Positions 48,313-56,594 of a stretch of 64,000 nucleotides of DNA are shown one piece after another. The stretch spans positions 1 through 64,000 of the forward strand of contig NZ_JAAAMT010000024.1 in the NCBI RefSeq assembly GCF_009905435.1, in the 5' to 3' direction. The number at the start of each line of letters is the position of its first letter. The stretch's first letter is position 1. This DNA is from Pseudomonas sp. R5(2019) (lineage in GTDB: Bacteria; Pseudomonadota; Gammaproteobacteria; Pseudomonadales; Pseudomonadaceae). Under the pieces are notes generated by a model that was not told where the DNA came from, searched no databases, and was given only the letters and a program-made list of their open reading frames with translations. A program made the translations under genes and the position numbers.

Positions 48313-49674
48313 TTATGCTCGCTCTTTGCGCTGGCGTGGGTTGCTGTGACTGCCGGCGAGCACGGCTATCGCACAGAGCACAACCAGGGTTGCCGCGTTG
48401 GCCGGGATCTGCAGGTTGAAGTCGGTGCTGGAGTGGATCAGCAGGGCGATGATGCCCATGCCTGCGCCGAAGCCCACCCCGCTGCGGTACACCGATTCGC
48501 GCCGCCATTGCGCCCTGAGGGCATACCACAAGGCCAGCAGGATGAAGACCGCCAGCGGTAGGCTGCCCAATAGACCGAACTCGATAGCGAATTGAAGGTA
48601 GTCATTGTGCGCATGGTCAAAGTGCAGTCGGATGTCCTCGCCAGGGTATTTGGGGAATACCGCTTCGAAGCTGCCTGCGCCTTGCCCTACCAGTGGCCGC
48701 TCCTGCAGCAGCGGTATGGCGTAGCTGAAGACGTCATCGCGGATTTCGTTGGCCTGCTGGACAACTTCGCCATTGACTACCACGTCGTTCAGGCGGGTGT
48801 TGAGCACGCGGTCTTTGAGCTTTTCCAGGCCGAAGTACTGGCTGATCACCAATACATCGATAAGGATGATGCTGGCGATGATCAGGCTGTTGCGCAGACG
48901 GTGCTCCTTCTCCAGCAGTACAAACAAACCGCCCACTAGCAGCAGACTGGCGAAGAATGCGCTGTTGCCCATCCGCGAGTGGGTCATGACCAGCGCGATG
49001 ACCATCACCACTAACGCCAGACGCAAGCGCGCCTTGGGGCCCATCAGCAGCTCCAGGAAGTTGACCCAACTGAAGGGGCGGCCATCACGCAAGGCAAGCA
49101 GCAGACCGATGCCGCAGGCCAGCGTCATTTCCAGGTAGCCCGCCAGGTGGTTACGGTTGACGAAGGTGCCCGTGGCATCTCCGACGTAACTGGTTTTAGG
49201 ACCTGCCAGTAGCCATTCCACGCCGGACAGGGTCATGAACGCGCCAAAGAAAGCCTGCAGGGTGCCACTGACCACCAGTGTGCCAAGCAGCAGACTCAGA
49301 CGTTTGCGGGTATGGAACAGGCTGACCACCAGCAGGAACAGCAGGCAGTAGGCCAGGCCGAGCACCAGGTACTGCAAGGTCGCCCCGTTATCCACGCTCA
49401 GCCCGGCTAGCCATTGCACTGCGACCCAGGCTTGGCTGAGCAGGAGCAGTGCAAGCAGGGGCAGGGCGGCTCTAAGTGTCTTGTTCCGGCTGCCTTGCGC
49501 TGCCCCGCCGCGCAGCTGGCCAATCGCCCAGACGCCGCCCAGGCCGCCCATCAGCAGGGCGAACAGTCCAACTGCCCATTCGCGATTACTGCCTAGCGGC
49601 AGCGGCAGCCATACCAAAACGAAGAGAATTGCGGCAAGCAGGAACCGTTCGAGGTGGTTGGCGAGTTGGGGCAT
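48313..49674 (-). CDS. O-antigen ligase/polymerase family membrane protein (Wzy/WaaL-type)
   Basis: A 453-residue inner-membrane protein with about 11-12 helices. The Wzy_C-type periplasmic loop contains GAGSFEAVFPKYPGED and HFDHAHNDYLQFAIEFGLLG (about residues 325-365), the His/Asp pattern of O-antigen polymerases and ligases. It probably polymerises or ligates the polysaccharide handled by the genes across the intergenic region. The ATG at 49674 is chosen because the membrane part begins at once; the longer frame adds 46 unrelated residues. It is transcribed leftward, away from the export operon. Confidence 0.85.
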   Translation of the reverse strand: MPQLANHLERFLLAAILFVLVWLPLPLGSNREWAVGLFALLMGGLGGVWAIGQLRGGAAQGSRNKTLRAALPLLALLLLSQAWVAVQWLAGLSVDNGATLQYLVLGLAYCLLFLLVVSLFHTRKRLSLLLGTLVVSGTLQAFFGAFMTLSGVEWLLAGPKTSYVGDATGTFVNRNHLAGYLEMTLACGIGLLLALRDGRPFSWVNFLELLMGPKARLRLALVVMVIALVMTHSRMGNSAFFASLLLVGGLFVLLEKEHRLRNSLIIASIILIDVLVISQYFGLEKLKDRVLNTRLNDVVVNGEVVQQANEIRDDVFSYAIPLLQERPLVGQGAGSFEAVFPKYPGEDIRLHFDHAHNDYLQFAIEFGLLGSLPLAVFILLALWYALRAQWRRESVYRSGVGFGAGMGIIALLIHSSTDFNLQIPANAATLVVLCAIAVLAGSHSNPRQRKERA

Positions 49675-50017
49675 GGGTAGGGCTGATCCGTTAGGTTTCT
49701 GGCAAGTAGACAAAGCGCACGAGGCGGATTCAAAGGCCGTGATTGTAGGGACTTCTGCCGCTGATAACCATGGTTTGGCGGGGTTGTCGCTTTGATGTAA
49801 GCGGCTGGCCAAGTCACCTACCTGAACAGCACGCTAAAACAAAGTCTGAGGGGTGTCGTTCCCTTGGCGTCAATCTACCAACGATGTATAGTCGCGCACG
49901 AAATGGATCGGGTGGCGGGTATAAGATAGCGCCCGAAAGGTTGCGTACAAGCCTGGGGCCTTGCCATTTACTCTTTAGCTCAACTTGCCTTCTTCACAGC
50001 GTGCTGCGCAGTGAAGG
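49675..50017. other. Gene-free divergent region between wzy and the export operon
   Basis: No credible protein gene is visible on either strand in this part of the ~685-base gap. A TATAAGAT-like -10 lies near 49920, without a good -35. The stretch is the probable promoter and early leader for the rightward operon. Confidence 0.5.
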
Positions 50018-50028
50018 GGCGGTAGCGT
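50018..50028 (+). promoter_or_regulatory. ops / JUMPStart element (RfaH recruitment site)
   Basis: GGCGGTAGCGT is the ops core; with its left flank it reads AAGGGGCGGTAGCGT, the 3' end of the JUMPStart sequence found before O-antigen, capsule and haemolysin operons. In E. coli it pauses RNA polymerase and loads RfaH to suppress termination. It lies 331 bases before the first gene of the export operon and on the correct strand. Confidence 0.75.
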
Positions 50029-50359
50029 TTCTGGAGCCTGGACCTTTACTCTGGCAAGGCGAAAGTTGTAGAAGTTACCCCAGGAGTCAGCAAGGCAAGA
50101 TGCCGGGTAATAATGGATTAACCTGTCAAATTTCATGACCTCTCCCTCGATACCGCCCACTACGCCAGCCACTGCGGGCCTCAAGTCGTCAGGGTTACGT
50201 AGCGCTGTGCGCGCGGAATCCAGGGGGGCTTCTGCAGTTGCGCAGTGGATGCAGTCAGTGGCAGGGCATGAATAGCAACTTTTACAACACCCAAAACTGC
50301 CCACTACTCTCAGCAGAAGAGGAGCAGACTCCATGCAACATCTAACGAGGACGTTCGAT

Positions 50360-50614
50360 ATGCGTAAAACTCTTTTCAGCCTTTCCCTGGCGGTAGCATT
50401 GGCCTCTGGTCAGGCCTTCGCGGACCAAGCCACTCGGGACTCCAAGGTAGCCGGCAACGCCAATGCTCCGGCTGCTACCAACTCCGGCAAAGGGCATGGT
50501 GCCACTCCTGCCACTCCCGCCACTCCTGCCACTCCTGCCACTCCTGGCGGTCCTGGCGGTCCTGCCACTCCTGCCACTCCTGCCACTCCTGCCACTCCTG
50601 CCAGCCCTAACTAA
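50360..50614 (+). CDS. Small secreted protein with (Ala-Thr-Pro)n repeats
   Basis: An 84-residue protein. The signal peptide is MRKTLFSLSLAVALASGQAF with cleavage after AFA; the mature part opens DQATRDSKVAGNANAPAATN and then becomes twelve consecutive three-residue units ending in Pro: ATP x5, GGP x2, ATP x4, ASP x1, then Asn. GAGG lies nine bases before the ATG. It is the first gene after the ops element and heads the export operon. I know no family for it. It could be an extended, possibly O-glycosylated matrix or wall-spanning peptide; that is speculation. Confidence 0.75.
   Translation: MRKTLFSLSLAVALASGQAFADQATRDSKVAGNANAPAATNSGKGHGATPATPATPATPATPGGPGGPATPATPATPATPASPN
50501..50608 (+). 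repeat. 9-bp coding tandem repeat GCCACTCCT
   Basis: Twelve in-frame 9-base units. Nine are GCCACTCC(T/C), two are GGCGGTCCT in the middle and the last is GCCAGCCCT. The units are almost identical at the DNA level, so copy number is likely to vary by slippage without breaking the frame. Confidence 0.9.
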
Positions 50615-50715
50615 TCGGCTGACCTTCAGCTGAATCAACACCAATGCTGGTGCCCCGTGCGCCGGCATTTTTTTGCGTTTTCCACCGGCAAAATCAAGGA
50701 ATACCGGGTTCTCGC

Positions 50716-51879
50716 ATGAGCAAGAAATTCAACGCAACTTCACCGGCTGCCGCCGTTTCGGCTGTGCTCTGTATCAATGCCTGGGCCATTGAGCCGCAAA
50801 GCGTCAAGCTGTCCGATGGCCTGACCTTCACCCCCACCCTGAAAGTGAGTGAAAGGTACGACGACAACTTCCGGGCCGTGGAAGACAGCGAGGAATCCTC
50901 CTGGATTACCGGCATCACCCCGACCTTCGTACTCGGTGCCGAGGGCCGCAAGAGCGCGTACGCGCTGACCTACCTGGCCAACAGCGACATCTTTCATTCG
51001 AGCCACACAGACGACAACACCGATCACCATCTGACTGCAGATGCCGGGTTTGAATTCGATGCGCGCAACCGTCTGAAGCTGAACACCGGCTATCACAAGG
51101 TTGAAGAGACGACCTCGGAAGACCAGAACATCGAAAACGACAAGTACAGCACCAGCAACCTTGGTGGCGTGTACACCTATGGCGCCGAGAGCGCCCGTAC
51201 CCAGGTCGATTTCGGCGCTAAATATCAGGAGTTGCGATACCAGAACGGCAACCACCTCAATGCCGACAAAGAGCGCGACACCACCGCGCTTAGCAGCACT
51301 TTCTACTACCGCGTGGCTCCCAAGACCCGCGCCCTGGTTGAAGCTCGGCACACCGAGTATGACTACGTCTCCAACGACCGCCTCAACAGCAACAACGTCG
51401 CCCTGCTCGGCGGTCTGACTTTGGATGCAACCGCCAAGACCAGCGGTACCGTCAAGATCGGTGGCGAGAAGAAGCGTTTCGACGACTCCAGTATCGACGA
51501 CAAGAGCGGCGGCATGTGGGAAGTGGGTGTCAGCTGGAAGCCACGCACCTACTCGACCTTCAACCTGAAGACGCGCCGCGGGCTCGACGAAGGTCAGGAT
51601 AACGCCTCCGCCATCGAGTCCCAGAGCACCACTCTGAGCTGGAAGCACGAGTGGCTCGACCGCCTGAGCTCCGACTTCAGCTACACCTACAGTGACAAGG
51701 AATACCAGGACATCAAGCGCGACGACAAGATCGATACTTTCGGCCTCGGTCTGACCTATGAAATGCGCCGCTGGCTGGATGTGGGTGTCGGTTACAAGTA
51801 TTCCGAAAACGACTCCAGCGCACCTAACGAAAGCTTCGAACGCAACATCTACACGCTCAGCCTCACAGCCAGCCTGTAA
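50716..51879 (+). CDS. Outer-membrane beta-barrel protein of polysaccharide export (EpsL-like)
   Basis: A 387-residue exported protein. After a signal-like N-terminus (residues 1-25, AAAVSAVLCINAWA) come about 16-18 alternating amphipathic strands with aromatic ends, for example LTFTPTLKVSERYDDNF, ARTQVDFGAKYQELRYQ and a C-terminal NIYTLSLTASL ending in a hydrophobic residue. This fits the EpsL/outer-membrane beta-barrel-2 type found with exopolysaccharide operons. AAGGAA precedes the ATG. It may form the outer-membrane pore for the short OPX protein encoded next. Confidence 0.8.
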   Translation: MSKKFNATSPAAAVSAVLCINAWAIEPQSVKLSDGLTFTPTLKVSERYDDNFRAVEDSEESSWITGITPTFVLGAEGRKSAYALTYLANSDIFHSSHTDDNTDHHLTADAGFEFDARNRLKLNTGYHKVEETTSEDQNIENDKYSTSNLGGVYTYGAESARTQVDFGAKYQELRYQNGNHLNADKERDTTALSSTFYYRVAPKTRALVEARHTEYDYVSNDRLNSNNVALLGGLTLDATAKTSGTVKIGGEKKRFDDSSIDDKSGGMWEVGVSWKPRTYSTFNLKTRRGLDEGQDNASAIESQSTTLSWKHEWLDRLSSDFSYTYSDKEYQDIKRDDKIDTFGLGLTYEMRRWLDVGVGYKYSENDSSAPNESFERNIYTLSLTASL

Positions 51880-51951
51880 CCTTGCGTCTGTAGAAAATAG
51901 GGGGGCTTCGCCCTCTTGTTACCCCGAGATATTCAGGAGCAACCGAGCCAC

Positions 51952-52491
51952 ATGGTCATTCGCATTTTTTTCAACCTGATCCTTGGCATGCTGCTGATCA
52001 ACAGCAGCGTCGTGCAGGCAGAGGGCAACTCCAAATACAAACTGGCTTCGGGTGATGTCATCCGCATCAATGTCTTCGGCGAACAGGATCTCAGCTTCGA
52101 AGCGCTCCGCCTTACCGATGCCGGCACCTTCTCCTACCCCTTCATCGGTGAAGTCCAGGCCAAAGGTAAAACCGCTGCCGAGATCGAACAGATGATCATC
52201 GACAAGCTCAAGGGCGACTATTTGGTCGACCCACGCGTATCGGTCAGCGTCCTGCAGTACCGCGAATTCTTCATCAGCGGCGAGGTGCAAAAACCTGGCG
52301 GCTTCCCGTTTCAGCCTGGCCTGACGCTGCGGCGTGCCGTTGCCCTGGCCGGCGGCCTTACCGAGCGCGCCTCGGAGGGCCAGATCACCATCATCCGCGA
52401 CCACGATGACAGCCGTACCCCAGAGGCAGCCACCCTCGACACCCAGGTCATGCCCGGCGACACCATCACCATCGACCAGGGTTTCTTCTAA
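51952..52491 (+). CDS. Short polysaccharide export (OPX/Wza-type) periplasmic protein
   Basis: A 179-residue protein with a signal peptide (MVIRIFFNLILGMLLINSSV, cleavage after VQA) but no lipobox cysteine. The Poly_export domain (about 25-100, YKLASGDVIRINVFGEQDLS; VDPRVSVSVLQYR) is followed by one SLBB domain (about 104-175, FFISGEVQKPGGFPFQPGLT). It lacks the extra domains and the C-terminal amphipathic helix that forms the pore of E. coli Wza (379 residues). An AGGAG site lies 12 bases upstream. Confidence 0.88.
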   Translation: MVIRIFFNLILGMLLINSSVVQAEGNSKYKLASGDVIRINVFGEQDLSFEALRLTDAGTFSYPFIGEVQAKGKTAAEIEQMIIDKLKGDYLVDPRVSVSVLQYREFFISGEVQKPGGFPFQPGLTLRRAVALAGGLTERASEGQITIIRDHDDSRTPEAATLDTQVMPGDTITIDQGFF

Positions 52492-52589
52492 GCATCAAGC
52501 CGTCCTCCCGGCGAGCCTGGGCACAGGTCGCATGGCGCGGCCTGCCCCCATCCCTGAGCGCCCTCAACTTTTTCAGAGTTTTCCCAAGC

Positions 52590-54830
52590 ATGGAAAGTAA
52601 CACTCATATCATCGAGCGCAATCTGATCGCCCAGCGCCAGGATGAGGGCGACGACGAGATCGACCTGCTCAAGCTGTGGCAGACCATCTGGCTGCGCAAG
52701 TGGAGCATCCTCACCCTGGTGCTGGTCGTCAGCATGGTCGCGATTCTCGCGGTTTTCACCATCACGCCCATCTACCGCGCCGTAGCCACCCTGATGATCG
52801 AGGAGAAAGCCGCCAAGGTGGTGTCTATCGAGCAGGTCTACGGCCTCGAAGGGACGGGCAGCGAATACCTGCAAACCCAGTTCGGACTGCTGAAGTCGCG
52901 CTCCCTCGCCGAGCGCGTGGTGCGTCAGCTGAACCTGACCACCCACCCCGAGTTCGATCCGCGGCAGCAGCCCGAACCGCTGATCGACATCGGCGGCCTG
53001 CTGGCCAACTTCGACTTCAACAAGATCGTGCCGGCAACCCTGCCCGGTGACTTGGAGGAGGGGATCGACCTCACCGAAGCGGAAATCTTCGATACAGTCA
53101 CCAAGGACTTGATGGAGCGCATCAGCATTGAGCCGCAAGGCAAGAGCCAGCTGGTCAAGGTGATGGTGGACATGGCCGATGCGCGCACGGCTGCGCTCGC
53201 CGCCAATGCCCTGGCCAACGGCTTCATCGAAAGCCAGCTGGAATCGACCATGAACATGTCCATGACCGCCACCCACTGGATGAATAGCCGCCTGGGCGAG
53301 CTGCGCACCAAATTGAAAGATGCAGAAGACCGCCTGCAGGCCTATCGCGAAACTGAAGGCCTGGTCGATGTGGATGGCGTAGGCACCATCAGCGCCGCCG
53401 AGCTGTCCCTCACCGGCGAGCGCATGATCGATGCGCGCCGCCAGCGCGCCGAAGCCGAAAGCCAGTACCGCCAGGTCCAGGCCATGCGCGGCGGTGGCTG
53501 GGAACGTCTGGCCAGCGTTCCGGCTGTGCTGGGTCATCCGCTGATCCAGCAGTTCAAGGCGGAAGAAGCCAAGGCCAAGGCCAAGTTCGAAGAGTTGTCG
53601 CGCCGCTATGGTGCGCACCACCCGGCCATGGATGCCGCCCGCTCCGATCTGAACGCCGCCTCTGCCAGCCTGCGCGGTCAGGTCGAGCAGGTGGTCGCCG
53701 GTATCGAGCGCAACTATCAGCTGGCCGCCGCCAACGAAAATTCCCTGCAGGCCTCGTTCAACGCCAACAAGTCGCAGATCCAAAACATCTCGCGCAAGGA
53801 GTTCAAGCTGCGTGAACTGCAGCGTGAGGTGGATGGCAATCGCGCGCTCTACGACACCTTCATGACCCGACTGAAGGAAACCGCCGCCACCTCCGACCTG
53901 GACAGCGCCAATGCCCGGGTGGTGGATCAGGCCGTAGTGCCGTCTGAACCAATCAAGCCGAAGAAATCGCTGATCGTCGCCATCGCCGCCCTGCTGGCCG
54001 GCTTCATCGGTGTGGGCCTGGCCCTGCTGCTGGACATGCTGAACAACACCTTCAAGAGCACCGAGCAGGTTGAAGGCCGCCTGAACATTCCGGTGCTTGG
54101 CATCCTGCCGTTGATGAAGAGCCAGGAGCGCAGCGACCTCGCGCGGCTGTTCACCACCGACAAGGACAAGCGCTTCTCCGAGTCGATCCGCACCATTCGC
54201 ACGGGCGTTGTACTCTCCGGCATCGACCACCCGCACAAGGTCATGGTCATCACCTCCTCCATCCCCGGCGAAGGCAAGAGTACCGTCTCGGTCAACCTGG
54301 CCTTCGCCCTCGGCCAGATGGAAAAAGTGTTGCTGATCGATGCCGACCTGCGCCGCCCGACCCTGGCCAAGAGCTTCGAGTTCCCGGTTGGTACTCCCGG
54401 CCTGGCCAACCTGATCGCCGGCACCGCCACGCTGGAGGAATGCATCAAGCATGTCGACGGCATTGACATGATCAGCGCCGGCACCGTGCCGCCAAACCCG
54501 CTGGAACTGCTCTCGTCGCCACGCTTCGCCAAGGCCATCGAAGTGCTCAAGAGCCAATACCAGCGCATCATCATCGACTCGCCGCCGACCCAAGCGGTGA
54601 GCGACGCGGTAGTTCTGTCGACCTTTGCCAACTCGCTGATCTACGTGATCAAGTCAGACTCCACGCACATCCCGTTGGTGGAGAAGGGCGTCGGCCAGTT
54701 GCTGCAGAACAATGCGCCAATCAACGGCATCGTGCTCAACCAGGTCGATATCAAGAAAGCCAAGAAGTATGGCTATACCTACGGCGGTTATTACGACTAC
54801 TACGGCTACAGCGACGCCAAGAAAGCCTGA
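52590..54830 (+). CDS. Wzc-type polysaccharide co-polymerase / tyrosine autokinase
   Basis: A 746-residue inner-membrane BY-kinase. The Wzz domain has a first membrane helix (about 35-57, SILTLVLVVSMVAILAVFTI), a periplasmic coiled-coil part (about 260-430) and a second helix (about 455-478). The cytoplasmic kinase has Walker A SSIPGEGKST (about 556), Walker A' VLLIDADLRRP (about 580), Walker B IIIDSPP, and a C-terminal tyrosine cluster YGYTYGGYYDYYGY (about 727-740). Autophosphorylation of that cluster controls assembly of the octamer in homologues. No strong ribosome site precedes the ATG. The tyrosine phosphatase gene follows. Confidence 0.93.
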   Translation: MESNTHIIERNLIAQRQDEGDDEIDLLKLWQTIWLRKWSILTLVLVVSMVAILAVFTITPIYRAVATLMIEEKAAKVVSIEQVYGLEGTGSEYLQTQFGLLKSRSLAERVVRQLNLTTHPEFDPRQQPEPLIDIGGLLANFDFNKIVPATLPGDLEEGIDLTEAEIFDTVTKDLMERISIEPQGKSQLVKVMVDMADARTAALAANALANGFIESQLESTMNMSMTATHWMNSRLGELRTKLKDAEDRLQAYRETEGLVDVDGVGTISAAELSLTGERMIDARRQRAEAESQYRQVQAMRGGGWERLASVPAVLGHPLIQQFKAEEAKAKAKFEELSRRYGAHHPAMDAARSDLNAASASLRGQVEQVVAGIERNYQLAAANENSLQASFNANKSQIQNISRKEFKLRELQREVDGNRALYDTFMTRLKETAATSDLDSANARVVDQAVVPSEPIKPKKSLIVAIAALLAGFIGVGLALLLDMLNNTFKSTEQVEGRLNIPVLGILPLMKSQERSDLARLFTTDKDKRFSESIRTIRTGVVLSGIDHPHKVMVITSSIPGEGKSTVSVNLAFALGQMEKVLLIDADLRRPTLAKSFEFPVGTPGLANLIAGTATLEECIKHVDGIDMISAGTVPPNPLELLSSPRFAKAIEVLKSQYQRIIIDSPPTQAVSDAVVLSTFANSLIYVIKSDSTHIPLVEKGVGQLLQNNAPINGIVLNQVDIKKAKKYGYTYGGYYDYYGYSDAKKA

Positions 54831-54863
54831 GTGACAGCCTGCCCTGGGAAAACTCTGAATTAG

Positions 54864-54935
54864 TCGTCATCCCCGCGTAGGCGGGGATCCAGAAGCAGCG
54901 TGGCACCTGGGTTCCCGCTTTTGCGGGAACGACGA
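54864..54935. repeat. Compound palindrome between wzc and the phosphatase gene
   Basis: Two hairpins, ATCCCCGC-GTAG-GCGGGGAT (54869-54888) and GTTCCCGC-TTTT-GCGGGAAC (54911-54930), are bracketed by TCGTC and GACGA. The CGTCATCCCCGCG... type is a widely dispersed small repeat in proteobacteria. The rest of the 277-base gap has small GC hairpins (for example 55018-55031) and no gene. Confidence 0.75.
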
Positions 54936-55107
54936 GGAAGGCGCCGGGCATGGGCATATTGGCAGCCCTTCGGCCTGCATGTTGGGCTTCGCAGGCTTAG
55001 CGCCAAACTACAGAACGGGCCGAAAGGCCCGCGCTACACAAGCAACCCGCACCACCCTATAGAAACGCCACCCTGGCGCGAGACAACCAAGGGTTTCAAT
55101 AGCAACC

Positions 55108-55833
55108 ATGATCGACTTGCACAACCACCTGCTCCCCGGCATCGATGACGGTGCGCCTGACCTCGACGCCTCGCTGGCACTGGCGCGCATGGCCGTTCAG
55201 GACGGCATCACCCACCTGGTCTGCACACCGCACATCCACCCCGGCCGCTACGACAACAGCCCCGCCAGTATCCAGGCGGCGTTGGCTTTGTTTGTCGCTG
55301 CCTTGCAAGGGGCAAACATCTCTCTGCAGGTTTCTGCTGCAGCGGAAGTGCGCTTTGGCGTGGAGTTGATGGTCGGCATTGGCCAGGGAGCTATTCCTTT
55401 CTTGGGCGAATGGCGGGGCAAGAAGGTGCTGCTGCTCGAGTTCCCCCATGGTGAAGTGCCCTTCGGCGCCGAACGTCTGATCGCCTGGCTGCTGCAACGC
55501 AACATCGTGCCGATGATCGCCCACCCGGAACGCAACAAGGGCATCATGCGCACGCCGTCCAGCCTCAAGCCGTTCCTGAAGCAGGGCTGCCTACTGCAAG
55601 TCACGGCCTCATCGGTGGCGGGCCACTTTGGCCCGGCCGCCCAAGCAGTTGCCCATGAGCTGCTGGCGCAAGGTGTAGTGACCATACTCGCCACCGATGC
55701 CCACAACCTGCAGCATCGCCCACCCATGCTCAGCGAGGGCATGCAACATGCCGCTCGCATCGTTGGCGATGCCAAAGCAGAAGCCCTGGTCAAACAGATC
55801 CCCTGGGAAATCGCCCAGAGTCATTTCGCATGA
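55108..55833 (+). CDS. PHP-type protein-tyrosine phosphatase (CpsB/YwqE family)
   Basis: A 241-residue metal-dependent phosphatase. The metal-binding N-terminus is MIDLHNHLLPGIDDGAPDLD, followed by VCTPHIHPG, EFPHGEVPFG, IAHPERNKGI and ATDAHN, the standard PHP ligands in order. It should dephosphorylate the tyrosine cluster of the upstream kinase. Its stop overlaps the next gene by ATGA. The CpsB type is best known from Gram-positive capsule loci; Wzc kinases of enterobacteria are paired with an unrelated low-molecular-weight phosphatase. Confidence 0.92.
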   Translation: MIDLHNHLLPGIDDGAPDLDASLALARMAVQDGITHLVCTPHIHPGRYDNSPASIQAALALFVAALQGANISLQVSAAAEVRFGVELMVGIGQGAIPFLGEWRGKKVLLLEFPHGEVPFGAERLIAWLLQRNIVPMIAHPERNKGIMRTPSSLKPFLKQGCLLQVTASSVAGHFGPAAQAVAHELLAQGVVTILATDAHNLQHRPPMLSEGMQHAARIVGDAKAEALVKQIPWEIAQSHFA

Positions 55834-56594
55834 ACCCCAGCCTATCCATCGACCGGCTCAGCCGCCGGAAACAGCACTCGCCCGCAGGCGAGCAAAGTGT
55901 GAGCGCCATCACACAAAAAGTGTCTGCCGTGCTGGTGTTGCCGTTGGCCCTGGTCCTGTTATTTGCAGGGGCCTGCATGATCGTGGCTGGTATCGCCAGC
56001 TACCAGGCTGAAGCCTTTATCAGTGACTGGGAAAAGGCCGGCAACGAGCCCGAAGCCCGTGCCTGGCAAATCGCCCATGATGCCGCCCAGCGAGCCACCA
56101 GTCTGTACCCGGTTGCCAATGGCGATTACCTCGACCGCCTCGGGCGTATCCACAGCTGGCAGCAATTCCGCCAGCCCTATGCGGCCCCTACCGCAGCAAG
56201 CTCGCGCCATGCCGCCCTCGATGCTTACCGCGCCGCGGTCGCCGCACGCCCCAGCTGGCCCTATACCTGGGCGCACTTGGCCCACAGCAAACTCTACCTG
56301 CAAGAGTTCGATGACGAGTTTGCCCACGCCCTGAGCCAGGCCTTTCAGCTTGGCCCCTGGCGCATCGGCGTCAATCGCGAGCTGGCGGAAATCGGCTTCA
56401 GCGCCTGGCCCCATCTGAGCGAAAGCCAGCGCCAGACCACTCTCGAATCGGCCCGGCGCAGCATTGCCTATGGGCACGCGGAAGCCCAACGCCTGCTCAA
56501 GATTGCCCAACACACCGACAAGCTGCCGCAGCTGTGCGGCAGCTTGAGCCGCGAACTGATCAACAACCGCAAGCTTTCGCCATGCCTGAATTAA
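55830..56594 (+). CDS. VpsP-like membrane-anchored TPR-type protein
   Basis: A 254-residue protein with one membrane helix (about 34-56, VLVLPLALVLLFAGACMIVA) and a helical periplasmic part rich in Ala/Trp/Tyr with TPR-like character (AYRAAVAARPSWPYTWAHLA; EAQRLLKIAQ). It resembles the VpsP proteins of exopolysaccharide operons, but the match is from memory. Its ATG overlaps the phosphatase stop, so it belongs to the same operon and is its last gene. Confidence 0.65.
   Translation: MNPSLSIDRLSRRKQHSPAGEQSVSAITQKVSAVLVLPLALVLLFAGACMIVAGIASYQAEAFISDWEKAGNEPEARAWQIAHDAAQRATSLYPVANGDYLDRLGRIHSWQQFRQPYAAPTAASSRHAALDAYRAAVAARPSWPYTWAHLAHSKLYLQEFDDEFAHALSQAFQLGPWRIGVNRELAEIGFSAWPHLSESQRQTTLESARRSIAYGHAEAQRLLKIAQHTDKLPQLCGSLSRELINNRKLSPCLN

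Noticed and set aside
49975..50334. 119-codon minus-strand frame in the wzy-export gap
   Set aside because: Cysteine-rich random-looking sequence without ribosome site; the region is better explained as promoter and ops leader.
50501..50608. Short regular repeats as a CRISPR array
   Set aside because: The units are 9 bp, contiguous, without spacers and in frame with a signal-peptide protein; there are no cas genes.
52488..54593. Open frame of 701 codons on the minus strand
   Set aside because: It is antisense to the tyrosine kinase gene; Gln/Gly/His-rich shadow composition.
48313..56594. Known Pseudomonas exopolysaccharide loci (alginate, Psl, Pel)
   Set aside because: The gene content does not match: no alg, psl or pel synthase, epimerase or deacetylase genes, and the OPX/Wzc/PHP set is different.
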